From NCBI RefSeq assembly GCF_030056735.1, contig NZ_JASHKN010000006.1, positions 124,001-188,000 on the forward strand: a stretch of 64,000 nt of DNA, given 5' to 3'. A program made the translations under genes and the position numbers. The notes under the pieces were generated by a model. It saw only the letters and a list, made by a program, of their open reading frames with translations, did no database searches and was not told the DNA's origin. Shown piece after piece: positions 1-9,062 of the stretch; within the stretch, counting starts at the first letter, position 1; each line of letters opens with the position of its first letter. The stretch comes from Rhodococcus sp. IEGM 1409. GTDB lineage: Bacteria > Actinomycetota > Actinomycetes > Mycobacteriales > Mycobacteriaceae.

Positions 1-566
1 TCCGCAGCCCCGAGGTCCTGCATCTCGTCGATGAAGATGGCAATCCCGACGCCGACATCCCTGGCCAACGACGACGCGTCGAGCAGCAACTCGACCAGGT
101 CGATCTCGATGTCGCCGCTGTCCGCGCGACCTTTGATCGCAGGTGCGTCGATGCCCGGTTGCCAACGCTCGCGCATTCCTTTGTCTGCAGTGGCGCGCTG
201 GGCAAACGATTTGAGGACTCCGAGGAACTGATCGACCCGCTCCGGATCGCGATGGGACACCGCGATCTCGCGGACTGCCATGTGCAGCGCCGACGAGAGT
301 GGGCGTCGTAAATCCTGGTCGGGGCGCGCCTCGATCTTTCCGGTCCCCCAGCTGCGGGAGATCGCGGCCGAACGCAACTGATTGAGCAGGACGGTCTTGC
401 CGACGCCACGCAATCCGGTGAGGACAACACTTCGTTCCGGGCGGCCACGTGCAATCCGCTCGAGCACGACGTCGAAGGCATCGATCTGCTTGTCGCGCCC
501 GGCGAGTTCCGGCGGTCGCTGACCGGCACCGGGGGCATACGGATTGCGCACGGGGTCCATGCCCAT
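1..566 (-). CDS. AAA/Orc1-like ATP-binding protein (3' end outside window)
   Basis: This reverse-strand reading frame is open to the left edge, so the C-terminus is missing. It starts with ATG at 566 (MGMDPVRNPYAPG; a second Met lies two codons in). After an N-terminal segment RPPELAGRDKQIDAFD comes a Walker A motif GLRGVGKT followed by LLNQLR, and near the left edge a hydrophobic stretch ending in a Walker B-like IAIFIDEMQDL. This is the arrangement of AAA_16/Orc1-like ATPases, which are often stand-alone proteins in actinobacteria. Seen: both nucleotide-binding motifs in the right order. Inferred: P-loop ATPase. The cellular role is unknown, because the C-terminal part and left-hand neighbours cannot be seen. 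Confidence 0.75.
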   Translation of the reverse strand, partial: MGMDPVRNPYAPGAGQRPPELAGRDKQIDAFDVVLERIARGRPERSVVLTGLRGVGKTVLLNQLRSAAISRSWGTGKIEARPDQDLRRPLSSALHMAVREIAVSHRDPERVDQFLGVLKSFAQRATADKGMRERWQPGIDAPAIKGRADSGDIEIDLVELLLDASSLARDVGVGIAIFIDEMQDLGAA

Positions 567-679
567 CGACGGTACAAGCCGAGTAGACGAATATCTCGCT
601 CTCTAGCGCGTGTCCTAGAGAGAACTAGGAACAGCAATACCGGCTCGACCTCGTCGAACCAAGCGCCGTGCCTCGTCGT

Positions 680-1741
680 CTAGCAGTCCCGGCTTGACGC
701 TCGGGCGAAGTCCCCGGCCACGTGGGCCCCAATTGCTCCGGCCAGAATGATCGCAGGATGCGCCGCGGCCAGATAGAGCCCAGGCACGCCTTCGGCGAAG
801 CCCAGCAGCGGGCGGCCACCACGCGGAATGGGACGGTCAGCGATTACCGCCTCGACCAGTTCCATTTGGTCACCGCCCACGAGCTGACTGCGGACCGCCT
901 GCAGCGTCGGCTCGGCAAGCTCACGAGTATCTCCTGAGAACCCGACCGGAACATCTTCAGCCGCAATCAGTGTCGTGTCGTCCAATTGTCTGATCTCGAA
1001 GTCCGGAGTGGAGAGGATTCCGTTCACCAATGGGTGCGGCGTCGAGAATCTGATGAGGCAACACGGGGAGGCGTCGACCTCGGCGTCGACTCCCGCCGAC
1101 GCCGCGAGTCCGGGGATCGCGGTACCCGCGGCGAGGATTGTGGTCGATCCGTAGACGGGGCCGTCAGTGGTCAATACACCGCGAACCCTCCGACCTTCCA
1201 TGAGCAGTGAGAGCACCGAAATCCTGGAATGCACTGTGGCGCCGTATTCTTCGGCACCTCGCAATAGAGAACCGGCGAACGCAACCGGGTCAATTCCACC
1301 GTCGTCAGGCGCATATGCCGCTACGGCGGGCGCTGTGCGCAACCCCGGCTCGCGAGCAAGGACCTCATCTTCATCGATGAGTTCGACGGGATGACCGAGT
1401 GTGCGATGCGCGTCGACGAACTTTCGAGTCTCCGCTTCCGTCTGCTCCCACGTGATCGCGCCTCTGCGGCGCAAACCGAATGGCTCGGCGAGTTCGCGCT
1501 CCAGGCGGTCGAACTCCGCTGCTGCGCCTCGCCGAAACGGATCGGAGTAGGTTTCTGCGGCACTCTTCGAGAGGCCGACCCAGGCAAAGGAGTTGCCGGT
1601 CACCCCTCCTGCCACCGAGCCGTACTCCAGCACGATGACTCGGAGACCAACGCTCGCCAGGTGATACGCGATCGACGCGCCGACCACACCGGCACCGATC
1701 ACCAGGATCGGACCGCCGTCTCGACCATTCGGATGCGTCAC
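680..1741 (-). CDS. FAD-dependent oxidoreductase, DadA/glycine oxidase type
   Basis: A 353-residue flavoprotein. The N-terminus has the Rossmann dinucleotide-binding fingerprint (ILVIGAGVVGASIAYHLA, residues 13-30), followed by the family's second conserved stretch (TGNSFAWVGLS). The C-terminus keeps the FAD-closing pattern GLYLAAAHPAIILAGAIG. Proteins of this DAO family oxidise D-amino acids, glycine, sarcosine or related amines to imines with FAD. The substrate cannot be read from sequence. The C-terminus is somewhat shorter than in DadA (about 430 residues). It stands alone, with no obvious operon partner. Confidence 0.8.
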   Translation of the reverse strand: MTHPNGRDGGPILVIGAGVVGASIAYHLASVGLRVIVLEYGSVAGGVTGNSFAWVGLSKSAAETYSDPFRRGAAAEFDRLERELAEPFGLRRRGAITWEQTEAETRKFVDAHRTLGHPVELIDEDEVLAREPGLRTAPAVAAYAPDDGGIDPVAFAGSLLRGAEEYGATVHSRISVLSLLMEGRRVRGVLTTDGPVYGSTTILAAGTAIPGLAASAGVDAEVDASPCCLIRFSTPHPLVNGILSTPDFEIRQLDDTTLIAAEDVPVGFSGDTRELAEPTLQAVRSQLVGGDQMELVEAVIADRPIPRGGRPLLGFAEGVPGLYLAAAHPAIILAGAIGAHVAGDFARASSRDC

Positions 1742-1848
1742 CAGTGGACCATATCTGCGAGCCGCAACCTGGATCCACTCAATTTGGATGAGAGCACTTC
1801 GGCGTTAACGAAGGACTAGGCCTCAGCGCATATCGGGACCGATACGGT

Positions 1849-2639
1849 GTGCTCATGCTCTGGCGTTGGTTCGCAGTCGTGATCGTCATCCTCGCTGTCG
1901 CCGGAATCTGGCGGGTGACCACCCCCGACCGTCCTGTTGCCGCAATAGTCGACGCCGAAACGCTGACGTGCGCGCCGCCGTCACGTGCGACCCGTATATC
2001 AGCGATAACGTGGCAGCCGACCGAACCGTCAGCTTCTATGCTCACCGTTGGGAGGGCGATTTCAGTCGGGCAGTGAAAATGCTGAACCGCTCGTCCGCGC
2101 ACAAGACTTGGTTCCCCGGAGGCTGCGGTGACAACTACAGCCTGGCTGTGCTGGACCATTTCTGGTTGGTCGACGATCGAGGCCGAGCAACACGGCCGGG
2201 GCACCCCTCTGACTCGTGTGGACTACCGAAACCCGGTGGCCTGGCTGCCATCAAGGAACTGACATCGGCCGGCAGTACCGAACACCGAAGAGCATTGTCT
2301 GACGATCAGATCTACGAACTGTCGCATTGCTGGCCGACTTACAGACCTCCGACAGCAGGTATCACGCTGCCGACATCGCTGCCGACGGGCAGCATTTTCT
2401 GCCGATTCTCCTCCACCGAATTCGTCGGCACATCGTGGACAACGGAACCAATCGACGGTCTCCCACCTGCACCAGACTGTGACGCGGTGGCCACCGAGGT
2501 GGCATCGACGATCTACGTGGACAGCCTTACGAGCGAGGAACGATTGCTCACCGTCGAGATCGACGGCTGCCACCGCGTCATCGCCGACGGATACGCACCG
2601 CTGCAAGCGTCGGACGAACTGTTGGTGTCGTTCCGGTAG
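1849..2639 (+). pseudogene. Secreted hypothetical protein, split by a frameshift
   Basis: Two overlapping plus-strand frames make one protein. The first, from GTG 1849, begins MLMLWRWFAVVIVILAVAGI, a membrane anchor or uncleaved signal sequence, and continues to about VDAETLTC. The coherent remainder (VTCDPYISDN onwards to SDELLVSFR) is in another frame that runs to the stop at 2639. The switch is near 1965-1990, inside a GC-rich stretch. The joined product would be about 260 residues: one N-terminal membrane segment and a Cys-containing exported domain. No family recognised. It may be a true frameshift mutation or an indel error in the assembly. Confidence 0.5.
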
Positions 2640-2715
2640 CGCTGCGCCACAACGCGGTTGACCGCCCGCCCGAATGCGCAGGTCCCGATTTGACCAGTGC
2701 CAGCACGCAATCCTG

Positions 2716-3156
2716 TCAGGCGCCCGGGAACTGAAGGTGCGCTTGGGTCTTTCCCAGAACCGTCTGCCCCTTGTGCATGACTGTGACATCGATCCGCGTT
2801 GTCCGCATTGTGGCGTCGATCCGCGCGATCTTCGCAGTGATGGAGAGATCAGCACCATCGACGGCATCGACTACGACGGGCCGAGTAAAGCGAGTTTCAT
2901 ACGAGATCACACCACTCGGATCGCCAACCCAGTCGACGATTGCCTGCAAAGCAATTCCGGCAGTGAGCATTCCGTGTGCCAGAACTCCCGGTAGCCCGGC
3001 CGAAGTGGCGGTTGCGTCGTTGAAGTGGATCGGGTTCATGTCGCCGGAGGCACCCGCGTAGCGAACAAGGTCATCTCGAGTGAGAACCAGATCGACCTTG
3101 GCGACTATGTCACCGAGGACGAGGTTTTCGAAAACCGGAAGTACGGGTCGGGTCAT
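2716..3156 (-). CDS. MaoC-like hydratase, HadB type
   Basis: A 146-residue hot-dog protein. The catalytic MaoC signature is visible as YAGASGDMNPIHFND (residues 33-47), giving the Asp/His pair of (R)-specific enoyl hydratases, followed by GVLAHGMLTAG. In Mycobacteriales the HadB subunit carries this motif and pairs with HadA or HadC to dehydrate 3-hydroxyacyl-ACP in fatty-acid synthase II. This gene overlaps the upstream HadA-like gene by 4 bp (ATGA), so the two are probably translated together and form a heterodimer. The neighbouring TetR and hydrolase genes suggest a specialised, regulated role (lipid or steroid side-chain catabolism) rather than housekeeping mycolate synthesis. Confidence 0.8.
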   Translation of the reverse strand: MTRPVLPVFENLVLGDIVAKVDLVLTRDDLVRYAGASGDMNPIHFNDATATSAGLPGVLAHGMLTAGIALQAIVDWVGDPSGVISYETRFTRPVVVDAVDGADLSITAKIARIDATMRTTRIDVTVMHKGQTVLGKTQAHLQFPGA

Positions 3157-3602
3157 GCCTCTTCTCCTCGCGCCAGCAACGTCGAGGTGACCGTCGCGAC
3201 CAAAGCGTCGGTCGCGTCGTGGATCTCGGAAACTGTCGACACGATCGCACTGCCTGCTCGCACCGTCACCCCTGTAATCGTCAGTGTCGTAGACAGGTCA
3301 TCGCCGGCGACTATCGGACGCTGATGCTCGATCTTCTCGGAAGTATGCACCACACGAGTCGGATCGAGCCCGGTATCCGGCGTGCGCAGCAGTGCCATGA
3401 TCGCTCGTTGCTGGACAACGGTTGTGAATGTTGTCGGCGCGATGACATCGACGAACCCGGCCTCCCTGGCGACACCGACATCATGGTGCAAGGGATTGCT
3501 CGAACGCACAGCCAGAGCGAACTCGCGAATCTTCTCGCGCCCGACAAGGTACGAAGACGAGGGAAACACCCGTCCGGCGAGCGCTGGGTTCACAGGAGAC
3601 AT
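3153..3602 (-). CDS. FAS1-like/MaoC N-terminal dehydratase, HadA type
   Basis: A 149-residue partner of the MaoC protein. It lacks the catalytic D-x4-H motif but has the features of the non-catalytic HadA-type hot-dog domain: YLVGREKIREFALAV near residue 20, NPLHHDVGVAREAGFVDVIAP, and a late VHTSEKIEHQRPIVAGDD segment. In HadAB-type dehydratases this subunit binds the acyl chain. It lies 9 bp after the TetR gene on the same strand and overlaps the next gene by 4 bp. The order is therefore tetR-hadA-like-hadB-like, likely one transcript. Confidence 0.8.
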   Translation of the reverse strand: MSPVNPALAGRVFPSSSYLVGREKIREFALAVRSSNPLHHDVGVAREAGFVDVIAPTTFTTVVQQRAIMALLRTPDTGLDPTRVVHTSEKIEHQRPIVAGDDLSTTLTITGVTVRAGSAIVSTVSEIHDATDALVATVTSTLLARGEEA

Positions 3603-3611
3603 CCCGGAATC

Positions 3612-4256
3612 CTAACGGCGGCCCACCTCGGGTTGATTCGTGGCCTGAGGTTTCGTCGGCCCGAGAATGCGATCGAGGAGGCGCTCAACCAACTGGACCG
3701 CCAATTCCGCTGTGCCGTAACCAGGAAGCATCCCCTGGGCGAGCCCCGCGACAGCCGCCAGAATGAGCTCGGCGTCGAGGTCGGGGTCCATTGACGGCAC
3801 GACTGCGTCCTGATTGGTCACCCGTTGAAGCTGGCCGGAAATGAGCGCTGCCAACTCACGTGGAGCAGTTAGAGTTTCCTCGGCGGCGATTCCCTGTCCG
3901 GTCAGTGCGGCAGCGTGAAAGGCTCCGAGAACAATTGCTTCCTCTCGACGTTGTTGATCGAGCGGGAGCATGCCAACAAGGAACGCTGAAATAACCTCGC
4001 GGGGTGTCGCTTCCGTGCCCAGAACAGACAACTCCTGCATGAGGCGAGCACCCGCATCCTGACGCACGGCTTGATGCGTCGAGAGAAGGAACTCCCGCTT
4101 CGTGCCGAAGTAGTACTGCACGAGACGCACCGAAATCCCAGCCTCGGCAGCAACGGACTGAAACGTCACCGCCGCGAGCCCACCATCGACAATCACTCGC
4201 CGCACCGCATCAGTGATCTCCCGTTGCCTCACTTCGTGGTCGACCAGTCGCGGCAC
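3612..4256 (-). CDS. TetR family transcriptional regulator
   Basis: 214 residues. The N-terminal helix-turn-helix is clear: VTFQSVAAEAGISVRLVQYYFGTKREFL at about residues 30-57, the typical TetR recognition helix followed by Tyr/Phe-Gly. The C-terminal two-thirds is a helical ligand domain and ends in a Pro/Gln-rich tail. It is the first gene of the leftward hydratase operon and faces the divergent alpha/beta hydrolase. An imperfect palindrome in the intergenic space (4312-4330) is the probable operator, so the protein likely represses itself, the hydratases and the hydrolase. The inducer is unknown. Confidence 0.9.
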   Translation of the reverse strand: MPRLVDHEVRQREITDAVRRVIVDGGLAAVTFQSVAAEAGISVRLVQYYFGTKREFLLSTHQAVRQDAGARLMQELSVLGTEATPREVISAFLVGMLPLDQQRREEAIVLGAFHAAALTGQGIAAEETLTAPRELAALISGQLQRVTNQDAVVPSMDPDLDAELILAAVAGLAQGMLPGYGTAELAVQLVERLLDRILGPTKPQATNQPEVGRR

Positions 4257-4311
4257 GAGGCTATCCCTTCCTTTCGCATGGATTTCCTTGAGTCATTGAT
4301 GATACGCACGT

Positions 4312-4330
4312 ACCGCATTAGTGATACGGT
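4312..4330. promoter_or_regulatory. Putative TetR operator
   Basis: A 19-bp imperfect palindrome of form ACCGxATxAxTxATxCGGT lies midway between the divergent TetR and hydrolase genes. The outer four bases of each arm match perfectly. Position and symmetry fit a TetR operator; binding is inferred. Confidence 0.4.
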
Positions 4331-4367
4331 CATACCATCAAAATCAAACGCAGCGAGAGGGAGACTC

Positions 4368-5249
4368 ATGCCGAAGATCGGACGATTCAAAAACGAGGCA
4401 TCAAAGCAGGCGTACGACCGCATCTACCGAGACCTGGAGAGCACCTGGCCGGTTCCGTCGACACAACTCGACGTGCCGACATCGTTCGGAACAACCCATG
4501 TCCGCAAGTCGGGAACCGGCACGGAGACACCGATCGTCCTGCTGCACGGGGTCGGCGGCAACTGCCTGCAATGGCACATCGTCATCGAAGATCTGTGCCG
4601 AGACCGAGTCGTGTATGCACTGGACACGATCGGCACCGCTGGCCGCAGTGTCCAGACCGCTCCATTGACCGGGGAATCCGACTTCGCCACCTGGGTCGGC
4701 GAGGTATTGGACGAACTTGGCGTCGACCGAGTCCACCTGGTCGGCTACTCACATGGTGCGTGGCACGCTGTTCTCGTAGCACTCCATTCTCCTGAACGAC
4801 TGGCGAGTGTGACGCTCATCGAACCGGGCGGAGTCTTCGACAAGCCCTCGTGGCGTGTGCTGCTGAAGATGGTCCGCGCCGGCATGCGCCGCACCGACGA
4901 AAATATTCGCAAGCTCAACGATTGGCTGTCCCCCGGATATGTCCTCGGCGATCGCGAGTTCGCCTTGGCTACAGAGGCATTGAACTACCGGCCCGGTATC
5001 GGGTGGGCACGAATGCTCAAGGATGCAGAAGTGCAGTCGATTTCGGTTCCCATGCTCGTAATCTCCGGTGCTGAGACGGTGGTCTCCAACCCCGAGCAGG
5101 TGGCCGCGAGGCTAGCTGACCTTCAACCTGAAGCCGAGGTGGAGATTTATGCCGGAACCGGCCACGGAATCCTGGGACACATACCTGATCAGGTAATTCC
5201 CCGACTCATGAAGTTCGTCCGCAATCATGACGACGCGAAGCGGACGTGA
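4368..5249 (+). CDS. Alpha/beta-fold hydrolase
   Basis: 293 residues from ATG 4368, preceded by a purine-rich site (GAGAGGGAG). In-frame codons further upstream overlap the regulator and are not needed. The oxyanion-hole motif LLHGVGGN and the nucleophile elbow GYSHGAW (Ser nucleophile) are present. A late acidic residue and GTGHGILGHIPD supply the Asp/His end of the triad. The fold suits an esterase, lactonase or C-C hydrolase. Because it is divergent from a TetR-hydratase operon and shares its control region, it probably acts in the same catabolic pathway. The substrate is not determinable. Confidence 0.85.
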   Translation: MPKIGRFKNEASKQAYDRIYRDLESTWPVPSTQLDVPTSFGTTHVRKSGTGTETPIVLLHGVGGNCLQWHIVIEDLCRDRVVYALDTIGTAGRSVQTAPLTGESDFATWVGEVLDELGVDRVHLVGYSHGAWHAVLVALHSPERLASVTLIEPGGVFDKPSWRVLLKMVRAGMRRTDENIRKLNDWLSPGYVLGDREFALATEALNYRPGIGWARMLKDAEVQSISVPMLVISGAETVVSNPEQVAARLADLQPEAEVEIYAGTGHGILGHIPDQVIPRLMKFVRNHDDAKRT

Positions 5250-5273
5250 TCTCGCAGACCAGCCTCCGACAGG

Positions 5274-5651
5274 GTGGCGATGAAGCCGGTCAAGCAGCTG
5301 ACCAAGGAGGTACAACTGACCGATGCGAACATCAGTAGTAATCGAACGGGACTCTACGACGGGTCCCCGCGCGATACGTACATCGGCAATCGGGAAGCCT
5401 CCGACGGCATGCCTGTTCCTGCTGAAAAACTCGCGCAGATACTCGGTGGCAGTGCTTCCGACTACGAGACCGATCTGACGATCACGGGTGCGGACGTACC
5501 TGGGCTCGCGGTGACTGCCCGAGGTCGAACCCCCAGCGCCGCCCGAACATTGGCGACCGACGCCGCCGAAGCTCTCTGTTCGATCTTCGAAGTAGCCAAC
5601 GCAATGACTTCCGAAGGGTTCACCTTCACTGTCGTTCCGCCTGACAACTGA
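5274..5651 (+). CDS. Hypothetical protein
   Basis: A 125-residue frame from GTG 5274, 24 bp after the hydrolase stop. An excellent ribosome-binding sequence (AAGGAGG, about 5303-5310) lies inside the frame, so the true start may be a downstream non-ATG codon such as CTG at about 5315, giving about 111 residues. No domain recognised; the C-terminal half (GVTMTARGRTPSAA-like region through FTFTVVPPDN) is soluble and Ala/Thr-rich. Codon use fits the neighbours. It may be co-transcribed with the hydrolase. Confidence 0.45.
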   Translation: MAMKPVKQLTKEVQLTDANISSNRTGLYDGSPRDTYIGNREASDGMPVPAEKLAQILGGSASDYETDLTITGADVPGLAVTARGRTPSAARTLATDAAEALCSIFEVANAMTSEGFTFTVVPPDN

Positions 5652-5701
5652 CGGATTTATGGTCAGTACTGATGAGATGATGCGTGATCGTGGAGGCGTG
5701 G

Positions 5702-6040
5702 ATGGGCAGCAAGACATTGGGATTCACTGTGGAGCAGGAGAACCTGATCTGGGATCTCCACCGCCGCGGAGAATCGCTAGAAAATCGAGCAAGTTCTCGG
5801 AGTAACGATGCCCCGAATTCGTTGTTTCCTGCGTGAGTCCGGCGGTATCCGACCGGTCCCACGAGCACGGCGAATCGGTCACATCACCGCAGGTGAACGT
5901 GAAGAAATATCCCGTGGAATCGCTGCCGGTGCGATCGACCTCGTCGGGTGCTCGACTGGGACAGTCCACGCCAACGAGAAGAACGAGTGCTCGGCACCTG
6001 CGCAACCGGATGGCGCGGCCGGCCGCCGATGGCGGGTGGC
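5702..6040 (+). pseudogene. IS30-family transposase remnant (5' part, frameshifted)
   Basis: The frame from ATG 5702 reads MGSKTLGFTVEQENLIWDLHRRGESL. At about 5780, in a run of four A, it shifts to IEQVLGVTMPRIR..FLRESGGIRPVPR, then HITAGEREEISRGIAAG. After about 5920 it shifts again (ARLGQSTPT) and decays. This is the N-terminal helix-turn-helix region of IS30-type transposases (EREEISRGIAAG ... ARLG.S.ST). The catalytic DDE domain is absent, so this is a dead fragment. Terminal inverted repeats were not found. Confidence 0.65.
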
Positions 6041-6082
6041 ATGATGATGGGCATGGCTGCCACCGGACTTGAGGGCAACACA

Positions 6083-6784
6083 ATGTCAAGGAACTGGGCA
6101 GTTACGGTTGTCATGGTCGGACTACTCGGAACCGCGGCGTGCGGGACACCGGAAGCCACGGCCTCAGGCGACCCGGGCATCGCTCGAGCGGACCTGCTGC
6201 CCGACGTATCGGAGCTGCCCGCGGGCAGCCAGGTCGAGCGACTCGATCGCGAGGACCAGATGATCCTGAGCCTCAATATCCACGCACCCAGCGACGGGAT
6301 CGGACTGGACATGAACCCGGTGTTCGATCCGGCCCAATGCGAAAAGGAGAGCCTGTACGCCGACGAAGCCCGCGCCGGCTTGATCGAGAATGGTTCTGCC
6401 AGCGGCGCACTCCTCGCAAGTGGCGGCACGTACGTGACGTTGGTCAGTGAAACAGACACAGATGTGTCCCGGGTGATCGAGGCGCACACAGGGCAGTGTT
6501 CGTCCTACAGCGTGACCTCAACCAGCTTCGCCAGCACGTCCCATCGCACGATTCAGACGGAGCGGCTCGATCTTCCCCCGGCTCTCATCAGCGAAGACGC
6601 CGGAATCCTGCATGAGGTCAGCCATCCAGACAACCCGGACTGGTCCGACACCGAGGTTCTTCTCGGGTACGCGACAGTCGACAAGTACACGGTGGTGGTC
6701 CTCGGATACCAAGGCAGGCAATCCCAGCCCGAGTTCGATGACGTATTCACCCGGGTTATCGAGAAAGTCCGGCGGCTTGGCTGA
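6083..6784 (+). CDS. Probable lipoprotein with sensor-like extracellular domain
   Basis: 233 residues from ATG 6083, preceded by GAGGG. The leader SRNWAVTVVMVGLLGTAACG ends in a lipobox (GTAAC), so the protein should be lipid-anchored outside the membrane. The rest is a soluble domain with a few Cys (FDPAQCE, GQCSSYS) spaced as in the PknH-like/LpqN-type extracellular domains of mycobacteria; that resemblance is by eye only. Earlier in-frame Met codons exist (from about 6045) but would bury the signal sequence. Function unknown. Confidence 0.7.
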   Translation: MSRNWAVTVVMVGLLGTAACGTPEATASGDPGIARADLLPDVSELPAGSQVERLDREDQMILSLNIHAPSDGIGLDMNPVFDPAQCEKESLYADEARAGLIENGSASGALLASGGTYVTLVSETDTDVSRVIEAHTGQCSSYSVTSTSFASTSHRTIQTERLDLPPALISEDAGILHEVSHPDNPDWSDTEVLLGYATVDKYTVVVLGYQGRQSQPEFDDVFTRVIEKVRRLG

Positions 6785-6939
6785 GTGGAGAACTGACAGG
6801 CAACAGACCGCCCCGGCGTCCCCGTGCCGTGATCGCTGAAACGGACTGCCAATGTTCGGCTCCGCCATGTCCGATGAGGACTTCATCGAGTAGTTCGTTC
6901 ATGTCTCACCACTTTCCGTCCCCTGACGGAACTGCGGAA

Positions 6940-7224
6940 TCAGCGATCGGACCGACGCGGGGCTGCAGTTGCGTTCTTCCGGTGGTACCACTGCCAGCCC
7001 GCGGTGATGATGACGGCGCCGGCGAGGGACCCGAGGATGCCGCTCGGGCGCAATGATATTCCGTCGCCTGCAATCAAACTCACGAGCAGTCCGCCGACCA
7101 GTGAACCGCCGATTCCGGCGATGAACGCGAAGGTCCAGTCCACGCGTGCGGCCCTTTGCCCCAGAATCAACTGGGCTCCCGCTCCGATGACGATTCCGAA
7201 CAGAAGTATTCCGATGATGAGCAT
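6940..7224 (-). CDS. GlsB/YeaQ/YmgE family stress-response membrane protein
   Basis: 94 residues. The start is taken at MLIIGILLFG because an AAAGGG site lies just upstream; an in-frame earlier ATG would give an unlikely basic extension. Three hydrophobic segments contain the family's Gly-rich pattern (GIVIGAGAQLI, FIAGIGGSLVGGLL, GILGSLAGAVII). These small transglycosylase-associated membrane proteins are general-stress proteins whose exact function is unsettled. It stands alone. Confidence 0.85.
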   Translation of the reverse strand: MLIIGILLFGIVIGAGAQLILGQRAARVDWTFAFIAGIGGSLVGGLLVSLIAGDGISLRPSGILGSLAGAVIITAGWQWYHRKNATAAPRRSDR

Positions 7225-7351
7225 GTGCAAAGACCCTTTCGTGGAGTGACGACGCAAGGCGCGAACGACTTACTCTGCGCCATCTTTCCGGTACGTCCCT
7301 TATGTCGTGGTGAAATCCATATGAAAGGTCGTCGCCGCTCACTCCACACTG

Positions 7352-8959
7352 CTAGGACGACGCCAATGTCGTCGCCCAGCGGTAGTCTGCCTTACCCGCC
7401 GGGGTTCGCTTGACTTCATCGACCAGCACGATCGTGCGCGGCACCTTGTAGCCGGCCAACGTCTTACGGCAATGTTCCTGTACCGCTTCGAGAGTCAGTT
7501 CGGGAGACTCGGGATAGGTCGCGATCACCGCGGCAACCTGCTGCCCCATCCGCGCGTCGGGTGCGGGGACAACAAGCGCGTCGGAGATCGCCGGATGTGC
7601 GTGAAGGGCAGCCTCGACCTCTTCGGCGAAAACCTTCTCACCGCCGGTGTTGATGCACTGCGAGCCGCGGCCGAGGAAGACAATGGTGCCGTCCGCTTCC
7701 ACCTTGCCCATGTCGCCGAGCACCGAAAGACGGGTGCCATCGGCGCGGGTCGGGAACGTCCGGGCGGTCTTCTCCTCGTCCTTGTAGTACCCGAGCGGAA
7801 CGTTTCCGATGCGCGCGATGTATCCCACATCGTCGGAGCCAGCTGGGATCTCTTCGAGACGCTCGTCGACCAGAATCATGTTCGGCGAGGGCGGCATCCG
7901 CAGATTTCCTGCCTCGTCGATTGCGAAGGCGCCGTCGTTGCCTGACTCCGAGGCTCCGAAGTTGTCCCGCAACAGCAGGTCCGGCTTCACCGCCAGCATG
8001 CGGTCCCGAACGCTGGTGGACCAGATCGCGCCACCCGAGGTGATCGAGAAAAGGGTGCTGAAATCAACCTCGTCTTTGCGTCGTTCCATCTCGTCGACCA
8101 ACGGCAGTCCCATACCGTCGCCGACGATCAAGATCACCTGTACCGAGTCCTTCTCGATCGCTTCGACGACCTTCGCCGGGTCGAATTCTCGTCGTAGAAC
8201 AACCCGAGCACCGAGGGTGAGGAAGGTGAACAGCGAGTACAACGCGGCGCCATGCATCAGAGGGGCGGCAACGAGGAACGAGAGTTCCGGAAATTCCTTT
8301 GCAGCACTGGCTATCTCGGCGAGGTCCTCTCGCGCTCCCTCGCCGTACGGATTTCCGCCGGAGAGCGGCTTACGGAAGAAGTCGTCGTGACGCCACATGA
8401 CACCCTTCGGGTATCCCGTTGTCCCACCGGTGTAGAGCAGGTACACGTCGTCGCCCGAACGAGAATCGAACTCCCCTACCGGTGACATTTCGTGAGCCTC
8501 GGCGAAGGAAACCACGGAAACTCCGTGCTCATTCGCGGCGGCAACCAGTTCGGCGTCAATCTCGCCGATCACGATCACAGTCTTCACCTTCGGGCATGCA
8601 CCGAAGAGAGAAGAGAGTACACGCTGATGTTCGGGCAGCTCCACGACCACCGCGACCGAATCGGAGTTGGTGAAGATGTACTCCAGTTCCGCGGGCGTGT
8701 ACCGGTAGTTCACGTTGATCGGGACCGCGCGGATCTTGATCAACCCGAGGATCGACGTGACATGTTCAACGCTGTTCTTCAAGAACAGAGCCACATGGTC
8801 ACCACGCGAGATACCGGCTCGCGCGAGCAAGTTGGCGGTTCGATTAGCCTCCGCATCCAACTGAGCGTAGGAGAAGTTTTCTCCCTCGTAAGTCAAGGCG
8901 ACGCGATCAGGTACCGAGCTGGCGACGGTTTCGAATACATCAGCGAGGTTGAACTGCAT
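7352..8959 (-). CDS. fadD: Acyl-CoA synthetase (FadD19-like AMP-binding enzyme)
   Basis: 535 residues from ATG 8959, with AAAGGGAA upstream. The AMP-binding P-loop motif YTGGTTGYPKGVMW is present, and the C-terminal hinge and lysine motif lie at LGRGSQCINTGGEKVFAEEV and TPAGKADYRW. Overall it resembles the actinobacterial FadD19/FadD17 branch, which activates branched or steroid side-chain acids to CoA thioesters via acyl-adenylates. The exact substrate is inferred only from the family. No partner acyl-CoA dehydrogenase lies beside it. Confidence 0.85.
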   Translation of the reverse strand: MQFNLADVFETVASSVPDRVALTYEGENFSYAQLDAEANRTANLLARAGISRGDHVALFLKNSVEHVTSILGLIKIRAVPINVNYRYTPAELEYIFTNSDSVAVVVELPEHQRVLSSLFGACPKVKTVIVIGEIDAELVAAANEHGVSVVSFAEAHEMSPVGEFDSRSGDDVYLLYTGGTTGYPKGVMWRHDDFFRKPLSGGNPYGEGAREDLAEIASAAKEFPELSFLVAAPLMHGAALYSLFTFLTLGARVVLRREFDPAKVVEAIEKDSVQVILIVGDGMGLPLVDEMERRKDEVDFSTLFSITSGGAIWSTSVRDRMLAVKPDLLLRDNFGASESGNDGAFAIDEAGNLRMPPSPNMILVDERLEEIPAGSDDVGYIARIGNVPLGYYKDEEKTARTFPTRADGTRLSVLGDMGKVEADGTIVFLGRGSQCINTGGEKVFAEEVEAALHAHPAISDALVVPAPDARMGQQVAAVIATYPESPELTLEAVQEHCRKTLAGYKVPRTIVLVDEVKRTPAGKADYRWATTLASS

Positions 8960-9062
8960 CGTCTTCCCTTTCAGAGTCTGCGCCGCGATATCGAGGCATA
9001 CAACCCTGAATCTAGAACACGTTCCACGCCGCCCGAGGCAAAACGGAACGATTAGCTGACCA

